This document shows positions 1 through 7,066 of a stretch of DNA of 36,406 nt, piece after piece. How positions within the stretch are numbered: position 1 is the first letter of the stretch; every line of letters begins with the position of its first letter. The notes under the pieces were generated by a model. The model ran no database searches and was not told the origin of the DNA. It saw nothing but the letters and a program-made list of their open reading frames with translations. Source of the DNA: Smithella sp. M82 (lineage in GTDB: Bacteria; Desulfobacterota; Syntrophia; Syntrophales; Smithellaceae); NCBI GenBank assembly GCA_001683985.1, contig MAEO01000150.1, positions 1-36,406 on the forward strand, in the 5' to 3' direction. The translations under genes and the position numbers were made by a program.

Positions 1-73
1 TGAGGGGGATTTGATGAGGATAGTTTTAAATAACAATATAAACAATGACTTAGAGGTGCATTTTCGAGTGAAA
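1..73 (+). repeat. Composite dispersed repeat, copy A (3' part only)
   Basis: This matches the last ~73 bp of the repeat seen complete at 18714-18888 and 24396-24663: the GAGGGGGATTTGATGAGGAT stretch, then an AT-rich tail ending in GTGAAA. It is more diverged than the other copies. One T is missing from the T5 run (GTTTTAAA rather than GTTTTTAAA), and there are substitutions near the end. The missing T opens a reading frame through the tail, which is why a reading frame can be drawn from position 11. The upstream part of the copy lies outside the window. Its end coincides with the likely GTG start (68) of the acyl-CoA ligase remnant. Confidence 0.85.
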
Positions 74-1007
74 AGCAAACCCTGGTTGAAATCCTGCGAA
101 AAAAGCGTTCCGGAAAGCATCAAGTACGAAGAACTCACCATGCCGGACTATCTGGAAAGATCAGCAAAGGATTTTCCCGACGATACTGCCATGGTTTTTG
201 TCGGTTACAAGCTTACATACCGCCAGTTCAAGGATCAGGTTGATCGTTTTGCTGCCTGTCTGACGGATTTCGGTATCAAGAAGGATGATGATGATGCCGT
301 TGCGATTCTTCTACCCAATTGTATTCCTTGTGTTGTTGCGTACTATGCCGCCTTAAAGATCGGCGCTATTGTTGTCATGAATAATCCACTCTACTCGGAT
401 CCTGAGCTGGAACATCAATTCCAGGACTCCGAATCTAAAGTATTGATTACCATTGATGCTCTCGGCAATCGTATGATTGATCTACGGCCCAAGACGAAAA
501 TCAAGCAGATCGTTTACATGGGTATCGGCGATTTTCTTAATCCGATTAAAAGATTTCTGGGAAAGAAACTGAAAAATTCCCCTTTGCCGATGTAAAGCCT
601 GCTCCTGATGTCTATCGCTGGATGGATTGCCTCGCCAAATACAAGCCCAATCCGCCGAAAGTAAACCTCACCTTTGACGATATTGCCATGTATCAGTATA
701 CAGGTGGAACAACCGGTGTATCCAAAAGCGTTATTCTAACCCACGGCAACCTTAGCAAGCAGGTTCAGCAAATCAATGCTTGGTTCCCAACCTTTACAAG
801 AGGAAAGAAAACCATGTTGGGCGCATTGCCATATTTCCATGTCTTCGGACTTTCCTGTTCCATGAATCTGACTGTTTCTCTGGGTTGGAATCAGATGTCG
901 GCAAACCGGGGGAATTGATTGTCAAGGGTCCGCAGGTAATGAGAGGCTACAAAGGAATGCCTGAGGAAACAGCCAATGTCTTGAAGGACGGCTGGATGCA
1001 TATAGCT
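68..1007 (+). pseudogene. Long-chain acyl-CoA synthetase (AMP-forming) remnant
   Basis: This is a decayed member of the ANL adenylating superfamily, FadD-like, which would activate fatty acids with ATP and CoA. The best start is GTG 68, where the flanking repeat ends. The N-terminal part runs in one frame to about 585. The frame then shifts by one base near the A/C/T-rich stretch 570-590, and continues with the P-loop-like motif YTGGTTGVSKS (about 691-723) and the HG..PYFHVFGL region. At about 885-900 the reading jumps frame again, directly to GKPGELIVKGPQVMRGY, which normally lies some 150 or more residues further on. A central block is therefore deleted. The sequence stops after KDGWMH, where an intact enzyme would continue with TGD and the C-terminal lid domain. 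Two frame disruptions, one internal deletion and a missing C-terminus make it non-functional. It converges on gpmI. Confidence 0.85.
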
Positions 1008-1038
1008 TAGAACATTGAATATTGGACGTGGAACGTTT

Positions 1039-2670
1039 CTAAGTCATTTCTATTAGCGACGGGTCGTAATCTTCCGGTTTTTCATATCCCAGAAGGTTCA
1101 GGATAGTCGCCGCAATATTGGACAATCCTTTTTCTTTGATATCTGTCATCCGATATTCCCCCTGATATTGGGGATCATATATGATAAAGGGAACCGGATT
1201 CAAAGAGTGCGCGGTCTTTACCGATTTTTTCCCCTTTTTGTCTATCGTAAACATTTCATCCGCGTTGCCGTGGTCGGCGGTGACAACGGCAATACCTCCA
1301 ATATCCTTGATGACAGTCAGCAGTTCTCCCACGCACTTATCCACTGTCTCCACCGCGATAATAGCTGCCGCCGTTTTGCCCGTGTGTCCGACCATATCGC
1401 CGTTCGGGAAATTCATTCGACCGAATTTATAATCACCGTTTTTCAGCAGTTCGATAACTGCAGCAGTTATCTCTTTAGCCTTCATCTGCGGGGCTTTGTC
1501 AAATTCAATCTTGTCGGAGGGTATTTCCACATATTTTTCCAATTTCTCGTCAATATAACCGGAGCGGTTGCCGTTCCAGAAATAAGTCACATGGCCGAAC
1601 TTTTGGGTTTCGGAAACGGCAAAAGTTTTTATCCCTTCTGCGCAAAGATATTCACTTATAACGCGATCGATAGCCGGAGGCTGTACAAGAAAATTAGGAG
1701 GAATATGAGCATCGCCGTCATATTCCATCATGCCGGCGTAAAAGACATCCGGCAGGGGTCCCCGGTCGAATTCTGTAAATTCTTTTTCGGTAAATGCCCT
1801 GGATATCTCTATGGCACGGTCTCCACGGAAATTGAAAAAGATTACCGCATCACCATCATTAATTGTGCCAATTGGTTTTCCTGAACTATCGGTGATTACA
1901 AATGCCGACAGATACTGATCTGTTGCTTTTGGATCTTCTACATAAAAAGTTTTCACTGCCTCGGATGCGGACGAAAACTTCCTGCCTATTCCCAGGACAT
2001 GGGCATCCCATCCCTTCTTAACAATGTTCCAGTCGGAATTGTACCTGTCCATCGTTACCTTCATGCGCCCGCCTCCCGAGGCAATAGCATAATCAAGACC
2101 TTTTTCTTCCGAGATTTTTTTTAGTTTTTCTTCGGTGGGAAGAATATAATCAAGAGCCGTCCTTTCTCCCACGTCTCTTCCGTCGAGAAGTGCATGAATC
2201 CTGACCTTCTTGAAATTCAGTTCGGCGCACTTATCGATCATGATGAATAACTGTTTGATATGTGAATGAACATTACCGTCGGAAAGCAATCCGATGAAAT
2301 GGACAGTTCCTCCGTTTTGAGAACGCTTTGCTATATTTTTCCATGCCTCGGATTGAAAGATACTCCCTGTTTTAAGTGCTTTATTAACAAGCCGTGCGCC
2401 CTGATCGAAGACCCTGCCGGCTCCTATGGCATTGTGTCCTACCTCGCTGTTACCCATATCATCATCGGAGGGCAGTCCGACGGCCGTGCCGTGGGCCTTT
2501 AGTTGCGTGCAAAGATCGGATTTGAATAATTTATCCAGATTGGGTGTGTCGGCCATGTAGACGGCATTAGATTCGTCTGCTTTGCCTATGCCCACGCCGT
2601 CCATGATAATTAATAGCAGCGGGCCTTTTCTCCCGTGAAAAGATTTTAATTTGTCGAGATATAATGACAT
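1039..2670 (-). CDS. gpmI: 2,3-bisphosphoglycerate-independent phosphoglycerate mutase
   Basis: This enzyme interconverts 3- and 2-phosphoglycerate in glycolysis and gluconeogenesis, using two Mn ions and a phosphoserine intermediate, in the cytosol. The 543-residue product has the N-terminal metal motif IIMDGVGIG (Asp24), the catalytic-serine motif DDDMGNSEVGHNAIGAG (Ser75), the substrate-domain motif DGRDV, and the C-terminal metal motifs NFPNGDMVGHTG, TADHGNADEM and TAHSLNPVPF. It is slightly longer than the usual ~510 residues. The start ATG at 2670 is preceded by GGGAGCAG as ribosome-binding site and by a good sigma70-type promoter (2716-2744). It appears to be monocistronic and is a housekeeping gene next to the glycan island. 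Confidence 0.96.
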   Translation of the reverse strand: MSLYLDKLKSFHGRKGPLLLIIMDGVGIGKADESNAVYMADTPNLDKLFKSDLCTQLKAHGTAVGLPSDDDMGNSEVGHNAIGAGRVFDQGARLVNKALKTGSIFQSEAWKNIAKRSQNGGTVHFIGLLSDGNVHSHIKQLFIMIDKCAELNFKKVRIHALLDGRDVGERTALDYILPTEEKLKKISEEKGLDYAIASGGGRMKVTMDRYNSDWNIVKKGWDAHVLGIGRKFSSASEAVKTFYVEDPKATDQYLSAFVITDSSGKPIGTINDGDAVIFFNFRGDRAIEISRAFTEKEFTEFDRGPLPDVFYAGMMEYDGDAHIPPNFLVQPPAIDRVISEYLCAEGIKTFAVSETQKFGHVTYFWNGNRSGYIDEKLEKYVEIPSDKIEFDKAPQMKAKEITAAVIELLKNGDYKFGRMNFPNGDMVGHTGKTAAAIIAVETVDKCVGELLTVIKDIGGIAVVTADHGNADEMFTIDKKGKKSVKTAHSLNPVPFIIYDPQYQGEYRMTDIKEKGLSNIAATILNLLGYEKPEDYDPSLIEMT

Positions 2671-2715
2671 TTATCTGCTCCCTGGTTGTTCCGGCTGGAA
2701 TCTTTCATGGGTTTC

Positions 2716-2744
2716 TTTATAGATAAAAGCTAACAATTGGTCAA
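2716..2744 (-). promoter_or_regulatory. Sigma70-type promoter for gpmI
   Basis: Read on the minus strand, a -35 box TTGACC (2744-2739) is followed by a 17-bp spacer and a -10 box TATAAA (2721-2716). Transcription would start near 2709, leaving about 40 nt of leader before the gpmI ATG at 2670. The spacing is optimal and both boxes match five of six consensus bases. Confidence 0.65.
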
Positions 2745-2797
2745 GGAAAGAGATGTTAGGGAAAAATAACCGCCGGCGTCAGAGGCGGAATTAAGAT

Positions 2798-2854
2798 GTA
2801 GGGCGCATTTCCCCAATGCGCCGTTTTTCGGACTGTTCGGGGAACAGTCCCTAC
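2798..2854. repeat. Small palindromic (REP/MITE-like) element
   Basis: A 57-bp element begins with GTAGGG and ends with its complement CCCTAC. Inside are two perfect hairpins: GGCGCATT (2802-2809) with AATGCGCC (2815-2822), and GGACTGTTC (2830-2838) with GAACAGTCC (2842-2850). Twin hairpins with short outer inverted repeats are typical of REP-like or miniature transposable repeats. There is no second copy in this window. In the rest of the 2671-3085 gap I see only the gpmI promoter and the thiolase-end remnant at 3004-3059; a 60-codon frame across the element looks spurious. Confidence 0.6.
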
Positions 2855-3003
2855 AGTAAAATAAAAAGTGGCTATATATGAATTTAAAATATGATACAAG
2901 ATTCCCACGCATATTTATTATGTAAATTATACTAAATTTACTTTTATAAAGATGGATATTGTAAACCGTAAAAAAATTGAAGGTCTGTCGAATAAAGTTA
3001 TCT

Positions 3004-3059
3004 TAAACCCTTTCCAATATCATGGACATGCCCTGTCCGCCGCCGATACAAAACGAAAC
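3004..3059 (-). pseudogene. Orphan copy of a thiolase 3' end
   Basis: On the minus strand this encodes SFCIGGGQGMSMILERV followed by TAA. This corresponds to the last residues (SLCIGGGQGMSMILESV, stop) of the intact thiolase at 3952-5241. A 41-bp core (3010-3050) is identical to 3959-3999, and the flanking bases, including the last two codons, are similar but diverged. Nothing upstream of the fragment in the coding sense resembles thiolase. Only the tail is present, and the DUF268 gene lies between it and the intact gene. Confidence 0.85.
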
Positions 3060-3085
3060 TATAACTAAACTTTATTTTTGTTCCT

Positions 3086-3841
3086 CTAATTTTTTGTCAG
3101 CTCAAAAATACCGCATCCATAATTGCAGAAAAAATTACTTTTTATTGTATCTTCGGTGATTTCTGGATTTTTAATCAAATCTCCGGCATCATTAACGTAT
3201 GAAAAAGAATTAATATGGTATAGCCCCTCAATCATTTTTAGAAGATACACCATTGAAAATATACGATGAGCATTAAATTCAATACATTGTTTGCCAATTG
3301 GCACTGAAAAATAAAATTTACCTCCCTTTCTTAAGATTTTGTAAATATTTTTCCATCCAAGAAGATGTCCTTGATAATCGATTCTGTCACCATAACGTCC
3401 GAGACCAAAGTGTTCCAGAGCGTGAAGGCAAGAAATAGAATCGCAATAATCTTTAAGGCTTAAATTATCATCCATCATGTCGACTTGTTTAAAAACAATG
3501 TTATCAATTTGGATAGTCAAATTTCTGATATCAAAAACTTCGATTTCTCTAAATGAGGCTACGTGAGAAACAAAACCATCCACTCTTGAGCCGATATCAA
3601 CATGTTTAAATGGGTTGTTCTTAAAAATTTTACTAGCGACAAATAAATCCTGATGAAAATAATGACCGAAAGCAGTACCACTTTCCTGAATACGATCTTC
3701 TATACAGGGATAAAATTTATCAAGAGGGAAATCATTATTTTCAATATTCTTGGTGAATTCTCGATATTCTCGTAGTAAGGAGGGCATAGACCTCACATAC
3801 TTTAATAGATTGATACCTTTAATGGTTATTCTTAATTGCAT
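3086..3841 (-). CDS. DUF268-family methyltransferase-like protein
   Basis: The 251-residue protein matches what I recall of the DUF268 family. It has the glycine-poor SAM-site-like stretch HVDIGSRVDGFVSHVA, FDIR, then ISCLHALEHFGLGRYGD, a GHLLGWKNIYKILRKGGKFYFSVPIG block and FNAHRIF. These proteins resemble class I methyltransferases and are common in polysaccharide clusters; the substrate is unknown. There is no signal peptide. The gene is noticeably more AT-rich than the thiolase beside it, which suggests recent acquisition. It lies between two copies of the thiolase 3' end (3004-3059 and 3952 onward). The start ATG at 3841 has no strong ribosome-binding site, so a downstream start is possible. 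Confidence 0.75.
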   Translation of the reverse strand: MQLRITIKGINLLKYVRSMPSLLREYREFTKNIENNDFPLDKFYPCIEDRIQESGTAFGHYFHQDLFVASKIFKNNPFKHVDIGSRVDGFVSHVASFREIEVFDIRNLTIQIDNIVFKQVDMMDDNLSLKDYCDSISCLHALEHFGLGRYGDRIDYQGHLLGWKNIYKILRKGGKFYFSVPIGKQCIEFNAHRIFSMVYLLKMIEGLYHINSFSYVNDAGDLIKNPEITEDTIKSNFFCNYGCGIFELTKN

Positions 3842-3890
3842 AACTTACATTCTTGTTTTTTATAAAGTTATAAATTAAGTTTCTTGTATT

Positions 3891-3927
3891 AAAAAAAATT
3901 AACAAAGAGGGGTGATTTTTTCACCCC
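3891..3927 (-). terminator. Probable intrinsic terminator of the carbamoyltransferase-thiolase operon
   Basis: GGGGTGA (3909-3915) and TCACCCC (3921-3927) form a 7-bp GC-rich stem with a T5 loop, about 25 bp past the thiolase stop. On the minus strand the stem is followed by TCTTTGTT and then a T8 run. The plus-strand side also has a T6 run (3929-3934), so it may work in both directions. Confidence 0.55.
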
Positions 3928-3951
3928 CTTTTTTATCATGGTAATATTATT

Positions 3952-5241
3952 TTATACGCTTTCCAATATCATGGACATGCCCTGTCCGCCGCCGATACAC
4001 AGCGAAGCCAGGCCACGTTTTAAACTTTTCTTTTTCATCTGCATAGCCAGAGTATAGGTAATGCGGGCGCCGGAGCACCCGATGGGATGTCCGATAGACA
4101 CAGCGCCGCCGTTGAGATTGCATTTTTCGATATCGACGCCCAATTCTTTCATGCAGGCCAGTGACTGAACGGCAAAAGCCTCATTGAGTTCGATAAGATC
4201 CATGTCTCTTATTGTCAAATTCAGTTTTTTTAGTAGTTTGCGTGTTGCCGGAATAGGACCCAGTCCCATGTATGCCGGATCCACGCCGCCGCTGGCGTAG
4301 CCGCTGATCTTGGCAAGAGGCTGCAACTTCAGTTCTTTGGCTTTTTCGGCGCTCATGACCACAACCGCGGCAGCGGCATCGTTAATACCGGAGGCATTTC
4401 CCGCTGTGACTGTGCCGTCTTTTTTGAAGACCGTGGGTAGTTTGCTCATTTTCTCCAGTGAAGTATCCATGGGGCGTTCGTCGACTTTAAATATTTTGGG
4501 ATCGCCTTTCTTTTGCGGAACGATAACCGGTACAATTTCATCGGCCACTGCACCGGAAGCATTGGCCGCTCTGGCTCTCTGGTGACTTTGAAAAGCAAAT
4601 TCATCCTGTTGCTCACGTGAAATTTTATACAATGCCGCGATGTTTTCCGCGGTCATGCCCATGTGATAACCGTTGAAGATTTCATAAAGACCGTCATAGA
4701 CCATCAAATCGGTAATCTGGGAGAAGGGCATGCTCATGCGGTATCCCCAGCGGGCCTGCGGCACGGCAAAGGGAGCGTTGCTCATCACTTCCATTCCTCC
4801 GGCCACCACAATTTCGGCATCTCCGGTCGCAATGGCCTGGGCGGCCAGCGCTATGGCTTTCATTCCCGAAGCGCAGACTTTGTTTACGGTATAGGCATTG
4901 GTTTCTTCCGGCATACCTGCGTAAATACAAGCTTGGCGTGCAGAATTTTGTCCCAGTCCTCCCTGTAATACATTGCCCATGATTACTTCATCTACGTAAA
5001 CCGGTTGCAGAGATTTATCATAGTCATAATATTTTTTATTTATGTCGGTCATCTCAAAATTACCGAAGGCGTCAGGACGACAGCTTCTGGGAAAATCATC
5101 AATTGTCGGTCTTAATCCCGCGCGTTTGAGAGCTTCTTTGATGACCAATGCTCCGATATCAACAACTTTGATATCTTTTAACGATCCGCCGAATTCGCCT
5201 ACGGCCGTTCGGGCTCCGCTTATAATTACTACTTCTTTCAT
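3952..5241 (-). CDS. Acetyl-CoA C-acetyltransferase (thiolase)
   Basis: This is a type II thiolase that condenses two acetyl-CoA or cleaves 3-ketoacyl-CoA in fatty-acid metabolism. The catalytic residues are visible: Cys123 in NKVCASGMKA, His385 in SIGHPIGCSG and Cys415 in CIGGGQG. At 429 residues it is about 35 longer than usual. The excess is an insertion at roughly residues 46-81, between AGLRP and VDEVIMGNVLQ, rich in Asp, Tyr and Lys. The ATG at 5241 follows GAAAGGAG. The gene begins 33 bp after the SGNH hydrolase stop, so it is probably the last gene of the carbamoyltransferase operon, although no metabolic link is obvious. Acetoacetyl-CoA thiolase versus longer-chain specificity cannot be decided from the sequence. 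Confidence 0.93.
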   Translation of the reverse strand: MKEVVIISGARTAVGEFGGSLKDIKVVDIGALVIKEALKRAGLRPTIDDFPRSCRPDAFGNFEMTDINKKYYDYDKSLQPVYVDEVIMGNVLQGGLGQNSARQACIYAGMPEETNAYTVNKVCASGMKAIALAAQAIATGDAEIVVAGGMEVMSNAPFAVPQARWGYRMSMPFSQITDLMVYDGLYEIFNGYHMGMTAENIAALYKISREQQDEFAFQSHQRARAANASGAVADEIVPVIVPQKKGDPKIFKVDERPMDTSLEKMSKLPTVFKKDGTVTAGNASGINDAAAAVVVMSAEKAKELKLQPLAKISGYASGGVDPAYMGLGPIPATRKLLKKLNLTIRDMDLIELNEAFAVQSLACMKELGVDIEKCNLNGGAVSIGHPIGCSGARITYTLAMQMKKKSLKRGLASLCIGGGQGMSMILESV

Positions 5242-5274
5242 TTTATAACTCCTTTCCCGTGTTGAAATATTTTT

Positions 5275-6435
5275 TTAAACCTTAGAGGTTATTTTTTCCA
5301 AAAGCATACCGGCGGCGACAGCGTGTCCTGCGGCAGACCAGTGATCGTCGTAATCAAGGTAAAACTTCCGTCCGTCCGGTGTCTTGCGGACAAAACTTTC
5401 AAAATCGATGAATGAGACATTATTTTTGTTGCGTTCGCTAAATTCACGTAAAACCCATCTCCGGTTATCCGGCTTATCTTTAAGGTGTAAAATCGATTTG
5501 TCTGAAGTGTCTATTACGTAAAGATGGGCATCACCGGCATCATGGCGAAGACGATTAAGACAATATAACGCAAATTGTTTATGTTCTTCATCAAGTGTAC
5601 TTACTGAAGGAGTATCAAGGGGTGGAGGAAAATCAAAGCCGGCAGGCGCTTTGTCTGTGCTTAATGAGGCTCCGATTCTTTTACTGAATAAACGTCGGAG
5701 AACGCGGGCATGATAAGCTTTGACATAAGAGCGGCGGAAAAATTTGTCCCACGACCAGTAACCTGGTTGCTGGCGTGCGACCATTGCCTGGAATTTTTTT
5801 TCATCATCAGGCTGTGAGTGGTATTCTATATCATATTCAGTAGCGGAAATTTTTTTAATACTACACAATAAATCATTGGGACAAAAAACATAAATTACCG
5901 CAACAGGCTTTAATATATCTTTGTATAATTCAAAAGACCGGATAACTGTATCTATATCCCATCCCGGCATGGCCAGATTTATTACCTGATAAGCAGGATC
6001 TTTTTTTTGTAATTCCTTCTCTATAATTTCTCCGACAGTTTGTTCCCATTGGACTCCCCAGCCGAAGGCAAATGAATCTCCCAGGATAACTATATTTTTT
6101 CGGTTTGCAGACAAATCCCAATCAGGCCCGCGAAACCCATGAGAATTTGTGTTCAATGTGTAATCAAGCTGTTTAGGATAAAATAAACGTACATTACGCA
6201 GATTTTTTTGCAAAGTATATCCCAGTTGAGGATGATAAGCGCCGTAAATGCCCTGAACAGTAGGTCTTCTTACCTGATAAACAGCTTCTTCAATATTACG
6301 AATTTTAAGCAGCGGCAGAGTTATCTCAACTATAACAACGGCAACGCAAAGAGAAACGGTTAATAGAAGTACGTTGATTAGAAGGTTTGTTATTGTTTTT
6401 CGGACTGATAAATTTTCCCGATTTGGCATAATCAC
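5275..6435 (-). CDS. Membrane-anchored SGNH/GDSL-type hydrolase (SxtL-position gene)
   Basis: One N-terminal hydrophobic segment (about residues 15-41) anchors the 386-residue protein, placing the catalytic domain outside the cytoplasmic membrane. SGNH features are visible: ILGDSFAFGWGV with nucleophile Ser121, a Gly in NLAMPGWD, Asn in CPNDLLC, and the C-terminal DDHWSAAGHAV supplying the Asp/His pair. Family members are esterases or acyltransferases acting on lipids and glycans. In the saxitoxin cluster the gene after sxtK is sxtL, also a GDSL-type lipase. The first possible start is GTG 6435, with ATG at 6429 as alternative. It begins 18 bp after the DUF5989 gene. Its substrate is unknown; removal or transfer of an O-acyl or carbamoyl group is an inference. 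Confidence 0.85.
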   Translation of the reverse strand: MIMPNRENLSVRKTITNLLINVLLLTVSLCVAVVIVEITLPLLKIRNIEEAVYQVRRPTVQGIYGAYHPQLGYTLQKNLRNVRLFYPKQLDYTLNTNSHGFRGPDWDLSANRKNIVILGDSFAFGWGVQWEQTVGEIIEKELQKKDPAYQVINLAMPGWDIDTVIRSFELYKDILKPVAVIYVFCPNDLLCSIKKISATEYDIEYHSQPDDEKKFQAMVARQQPGYWSWDKFFRRSYVKAYHARVLRRLFSKRIGASLSTDKAPAGFDFPPPLDTPSVSTLDEEHKQFALYCLNRLRHDAGDAHLYVIDTSDKSILHLKDKPDNRRWVLREFSERNKNNVSFIDFESFVRKTPDGRKFYLDYDDHWSAAGHAVAAGMLLEKITSKV

Positions 6436-6453
6436 GTTTTTTCTTTTCGGAAA

Positions 6454-6612
6454 TTAAAATAAAGTGTAGATAAACGGAGCAACTGCCGATCCTTCTGCTA
6501 AAAACAGCATTATGCCGATTATCAGCAAGAAAAAAATAATAGGGACAAGCCACCATTTTTTTCTGACTTTTAAAAAGTCCCACAATTCTGACAATATCGA
6601 TAATTTACTCAT
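6454..6612 (-). CDS. DUF5989 / SxtK-like small membrane protein, 52 aa
   Basis: This short gene starts at ATG 6612 with MSKLSILSELWDFLKVRKKW and continues into a single hydrophobic helix (about residues 21-39), ending AEGSAVAPFIYTLF. The amphipathic N-terminus, RKKWW at the membrane edge and SAVAPFIYTLF ending match the DUF5989 family as I remember it. That family sits next to carbamoyltransferases and includes the small SxtK protein. It is easy to miss because an overlapping frame (6326-6583) is longer. It lies 30 bp after the SxtJ-like gene and 18 bp before the hydrolase. Function is unknown; a membrane partner of the carbamoyltransferase is plausible. Confidence 0.85.
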   Translation of the reverse strand: MSKLSILSELWDFLKVRKKWWLVPIIFFLLIIGIMLFLAEGSAVAPFIYTLF

Positions 6613-6642
6613 ACCGGTAGAAACTCCTTTGAGTTTATTCTA

Positions 6643-7062
6643 TTAAAATTGTCTTTCATAATCGGATTTTAATTTATTCGTTTTTTCTCTGACAATCCAA
6701 TAGCTTTTTGCGCTTTTATCAATCTTCATATCCAGAAATTTTTTCCCGGTCAAGGAAGCAATTGATCCAACCGGAGTTACAACCAGATAGAAGATAATAG
6801 CCATTATAACTTTCGTCATAATAAAGCCCATGACCACGGACAGAGTCATCCATACTTTGTAAACATGTTTTAAAATGACTGGCAGAATTAGCCCCGTAAT
6901 AAAGAAGGCTGCGGCAAAAAATAAAATATAGGTGTAGTTATTATTTTTCTTCCAAAGCAGGAAAAATCCGATAATAGACAAGATTATGCCCATCGTAATT
7001 CCGAATTTCTTCCAGTCGGATTTGTTGCCTTTAATATTTTTAATTTCTTTGATAATTGCCAT
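6643..7062 (-). CDS. SxtJ-like membrane protein
   Basis: The 139-residue protein has hydrophobic segments at about 20-38, 43-63 and 70-100. The last contains TLSVVMGFIMTKVIMAIIFYLVV and is followed by a short cytosolic tail with KSYWIVRE. This arrangement and the VWMTLSVVMGFIMTK stretch are characteristic of the SxtJ family, named after the saxitoxin cluster and found beside carbamoyltransferases in many bacteria. It starts 4 bp after the carbamoyltransferase stop, which implies tight translational coupling. It probably forms a membrane complex with the 52-aa protein that recruits the carbamoyltransferase, which is an inference. No catalytic motif is seen. Confidence 0.8.
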   Translation of the reverse strand: MAIIKEIKNIKGNKSDWKKFGITMGIILSIIGFFLLWKKNNNYTYILFFAAAFFITGLILPVILKHVYKVWMTLSVVMGFIMTKVIMAIIFYLVVTPVGSIASLTGKKFLDMKIDKSAKSYWIVREKTNKLKSDYERQF

Positions 7063-7066
7063 TTTG

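Noticed and set aside
1168..1884. Long plus-strand open frame (238 codons) opposite gpmI
   Set aside because: It is the antisense shadow of gpmI, which has every catalytic motif; the frame shows no recognisable domain and no ribosome-binding site.
2730..2912. 60-codon minus-strand frame across the palindromic element
   Set aside because: It is composed largely of the twin-hairpin repeat, with no ribosome-binding site or family match.
6326..6583. 85-codon minus-strand frame between the SxtJ-like and SGNH genes
   Set aside because: It is out of phase with, and less convincing than, the 52-codon DUF5989 gene at 6454-6612, and it runs into the hydrolase gene.
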